Source: an uncultured Halieaceae bacterium (GTDB lineage: Bacteria > Pseudomonadota > Gammaproteobacteria > Pseudomonadales > Halieaceae). Taken from it: a stretch of 49,312 bases of DNA. The translations under genes were made by a program, and so were the position numbers. The stretch spans positions 1-49,312 of the forward strand of contig CALJGI010000040.1 of the NCBI GenBank assembly GCA_938074045.1. Direction: 5' to 3'. Shown piece after piece: positions 47,267-49,312 of this stretch. The notes beneath the pieces are model-generated. The model was not told the DNA's origin, searched no databases, and saw nothing but the letters and a program-made list of their open reading frames with translations. The stretch's first letter is position 1; each line of letters starts with the position of its first letter.

Positions 47267-49312
47267 GTTCACTCCCACTGACTTTGAGGCGCGGGCAAGA
47301 GCGCTGGATGTAACAGGATCTTTCTGCGTTACAGCGCCGGCTGGTTCAGGAAAGACAGAGCTTTTGACCCAGCGGGTTCTTTCCTTGCTGGCGACCGTCG
47401 AGCAGCCCGAGGAGATTCTGGCCATTACCTTTACCCGTAAGGCAGCGGGTGAGATGCGCAATCGCATCAGTATGGCTCTGACAGCTGCTCATAATGGACA
47501 AGCGCCTACCTCAGCACACGAGATGGCGCGCTATCAACTGGCAGAAAAAGCATTGCAGCGGGATAGAGAACGGGGCTGGAATCTGATCAGTAATCCCGGT
47601 CGGCTCAGTATTCAAACTATTGATGGCCTGTGTATGCAACTCGCGCGACAACTACCCGTGCTCAGCCAGTTCGGCGGCAGTATGGCGCCTATGGATGATC
47701 CACTGCCCAGTTATGAAGCGGCAGCAGCGGCCACCTTGCAGTTGGTGAATAGTTCCAGTGAGCTGGCAGCCGATATTGAAGTGGTGTTAAGAGCCTTTCA
47801 CAACGACTGGCAGGGCTTGCGCAGTATGCTCACCGGCATGTTGTGGCGGCGTGAGCAATGGTTGGAATTGATGTCGCCGACGACGGAGCAAGAGCAGGCA
47901 GCTGACCTGTTGCAGCGAGCGGTGGTGCAGCTGATTGTGGATCACTGCAGTTTGTTGGCAGCGCAGCTCGTACCTTTTGCTCCAGAGATGTGCGAAATCG
48001 GACATTTTGCAGCGGGGATCCTGGAAGAGGTCAATCCCGATTCGGAATTGAGACGCTTAGCTGACCTTGAGGCGCTATCCCTCGCCGATCTGGATCTGCA
48101 GACCTGGCGGGCCCTGGCTAACTTCTGGCTGGTAAGTAACAAGCCGGCAGGTCGTAAGAAATGGACAATTAACGAAGGCATGCCCCCGGCTGGGCATGAT
48201 CGCGGTGAACAAAGCGCGGCTTACAAGGTGCGTTGCGCGCAACTGATTGCCGGCATGCAGACTGTGCCTGGGCTTCTCGAAATGCTCCACGAACTGCGTT
48301 TGCTGCCCAATCCCAACGAAGGAAGCGAAGACTGGGAACTCATCGGCGCCGTAATGAACACACTAAAACTCCTGGCAGCACAATTGCAATTGGAGTTCCA
48401 GGCCCGCGGACAGGTCGATTTTCCTCAGGTAGCAATGGCTGCCAGACAGGCCCTGGGGGATGAGCAGGCGCCAACGGATGTGTCTATGCTGCTGGATTAC
48501 CGCCTTCGTCATATTCTGATTGACGAATTTCAGGACACCAGTTCAGCGCAATTCAGCCTGGTAGAGCAACTGACCCGCGGTTGGATGGAACATAACCACG
48601 AATACCCCGAACAGCCCAGAACCCTGTTTATTGTCGGTGATGGCATGCAATCCATTTACGGATTCAGAGAGGCGAACGTTGCACTTTTCAAGCGCAGCCT
48701 TCAACAAGGTATCAACGGGATTGAGCTGGAACCGGTTCATTTGAGCACTAATTTTCGGTCCCGGCGAAAACTGGTTGATTGGATAAATGCTACTTTTGGT
48801 GCTCTGCCAGCAGCGGGGCTGCGCGATGTTGCCCCGTTCAATCCAGGTGTCCCGCGTCCCGATAATGACCCGGAAAACCGCGTGCATCTGCTCTCTTTTG
48901 AAGGTGAAGCGGCACGGGATATGGAGGCTCGGGCGGTCTGCGGCATTATCAGGCAAGCGGAGCAGAGCACGGAATGCAAAACACTCGCCATTTTGGTGCG
49001 TAACCGAAGTCATCTGGTTGAGCTATTGCCCTGCCTGGCAGAGCAAGGCATTCGGTGGCAGGCGGTAGATATCGACCCGCTGGCAGAACGCGCCGCCATT
49101 ATTGATGTGATGAACATCTATAAAGCGCTGTATGACCAGGCCGATGAGATTGCCTGGCTCGCGCTATTGCGGGCACCGTGGTGTGGTCTTGAAGGCAGCG
49201 ACTTGCTGGCTCTGCGGCCACTGCGGGGAGAGCAGAGGCCATCGCTCTGGAGCGCTATCAGGGAAGCACCGGACAACCCAGGGCTTTCTGCAGATGCCAA
49301 ATACAGGCGCGC
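47259..49312 (+). CDS. AddA-like UvrD/RecB-family helicase (3' end outside window)
   Basis: The frame is open from ATG 47259 to the window edge: 684 codons. Superfamily 1 motifs are in order: motif I APAGSGKTELL, motif Ia AITFTRKAAGEMRNR, TIDGLCMQLARQL, motif II HILIDEFQDTSSAQ, motif III VGDGMQSIYGFREANV and motif IV STNFRSRRKLVDW. The remaining helicase motifs and a possible C-terminal nuclease domain lie outside. It pairs with the upstream AddB-like gene (8-base overlap) and probably forms the double-strand-break resection complex. AddA in other bacteria is about 1100-1200 residues, so about 40 per cent is missing here. Confidence 0.92.
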   Translation, partial: MTEFTPTDFEARARALDVTGSFCVTAPAGSGKTELLTQRVLSLLATVEQPEEILAITFTRKAAGEMRNRISMALTAAHNGQAPTSAHEMARYQLAEKALQRDRERGWNLISNPGRLSIQTIDGLCMQLARQLPVLSQFGGSMAPMDDPLPSYEAAAAATLQLVNSSSELAADIEVVLRAFHNDWQGLRSMLTGMLWRREQWLELMSPTTEQEQAADLLQRAVVQLIVDHCSLLAAQLVPFAPEMCEIGHFAAGILEEVNPDSELRRLADLEALSLADLDLQTWRALANFWLVSNKPAGRKKWTINEGMPPAGHDRGEQSAAYKVRCAQLIAGMQTVPGLLEMLHELRLLPNPNEGSEDWELIGAVMNTLKLLAAQLQLEFQARGQVDFPQVAMAARQALGDEQAPTDVSMLLDYRLRHILIDEFQDTSSAQFSLVEQLTRGWMEHNHEYPEQPRTLFIVGDGMQSIYGFREANVALFKRSLQQGINGIELEPVHLSTNFRSRRKLVDWINATFGALPAAGLRDVAPFNPGVPRPDNDPENRVHLLSFEGEAARDMEARAVCGIIRQAEQSTECKTLAILVRNRSHLVELLPCLAEQGIRWQAVDIDPLAERAAIIDVMNIYKALYDQADEIAWLALLRAPWCGLEGSDLLALRPLRGEQRPSLWSAIREAPDNPGLSADAKYRR

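Overview
The window is a piece of a gammaproteobacterial chromosome. The order rne/rluC, yceD-rpmF-fabD-fabG-acpP-fabF-pabC-mltG-tmk-holB-pilZ, then tig-clpP-clpX-lon-hupB-ppiD, is the conserved gammaproteobacterial core. Several details point to a Pseudomonas- or Cellvibrionales/Halieaceae-like marine lineage rather than an enteric one: pilZ next to holB, sulfite reductase followed by a DUF934 gene, a 550-residue ETF-ubiquinone oxidoreductase with a GTG start, DUF1285 and DUF2970 genes, and an AddAB-like (not RecBCD) helicase-nuclease pair. The exact taxon is inference; no search could be run.

Layout. 1-936 is an AT-richer accessory fragment. It holds the 3' end of an unrecognised repeat-containing gene and what looks like a decayed ADP-ribosylglycohydrolase piece, and it lies against the 3' end of a tRNA-Ser(TGA), the usual geometry of a tRNA-bordered insertion. 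1088-4679 is rne on the minus strand, with tandem Ala/Glu-rich repeats in its tail and a leader of about 490 nt rich in hairpins. 4697-15286 is RNA modification and fatty-acid/cell-wall/replication core: rluC, a HAD phosphatase, yceF inverted, yceD-rpmF from a near-perfect promoter that looks leaderless, then fabD to pilZ. plsX and fabH are absent between rpmF and fabD. 15310-18026 is a non-core insertion: a candidate minus-strand small RNA, an intracellular GH84 (O-GlcNAcase-like) enzyme and a phosphomannose-isomerase-like protein. 18183-26887 is tRNA-Leu(TAG) and the protein quality-control block tig, clpP, clpX, lon (with a sigma-32-like promoter), hupB and ppiD.

26971-33349 holds serA, a YiiX-like peptidase, DUF1285, and the electron-transfer-flavoprotein system: ETF-QO divergent from etfB-etfA. 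33436-38275 is a minus-strand run read cysI, DUF934, CPA2 antiporter, YdjM-like membrane hydrolase, rraA. RraA is the protein inhibitor of RNase E, so rne and its regulator lie about 30 kb apart here. 38424-38604 is a 40-residue membrane protein behind a strong promoter. 38626-42660 is metH with a DUF2970 gene, behind a promoter whose -35 box lies in a perfect AT-rich palindrome. 42769-44447 is nfuA and a DAHP synthase. 44579-49312 is the AddB-like nuclease and the start of the AddA-like helicase, cut by the window edge.

Most genes are ordinary core genes. The parts most worth a second look are the candidate small RNA at 15312-15417, the GH84/PMI-like pair, the rne leader hairpin array, the metH operator, the leaderless yceD promoter, and the tRNA-Ser junction.
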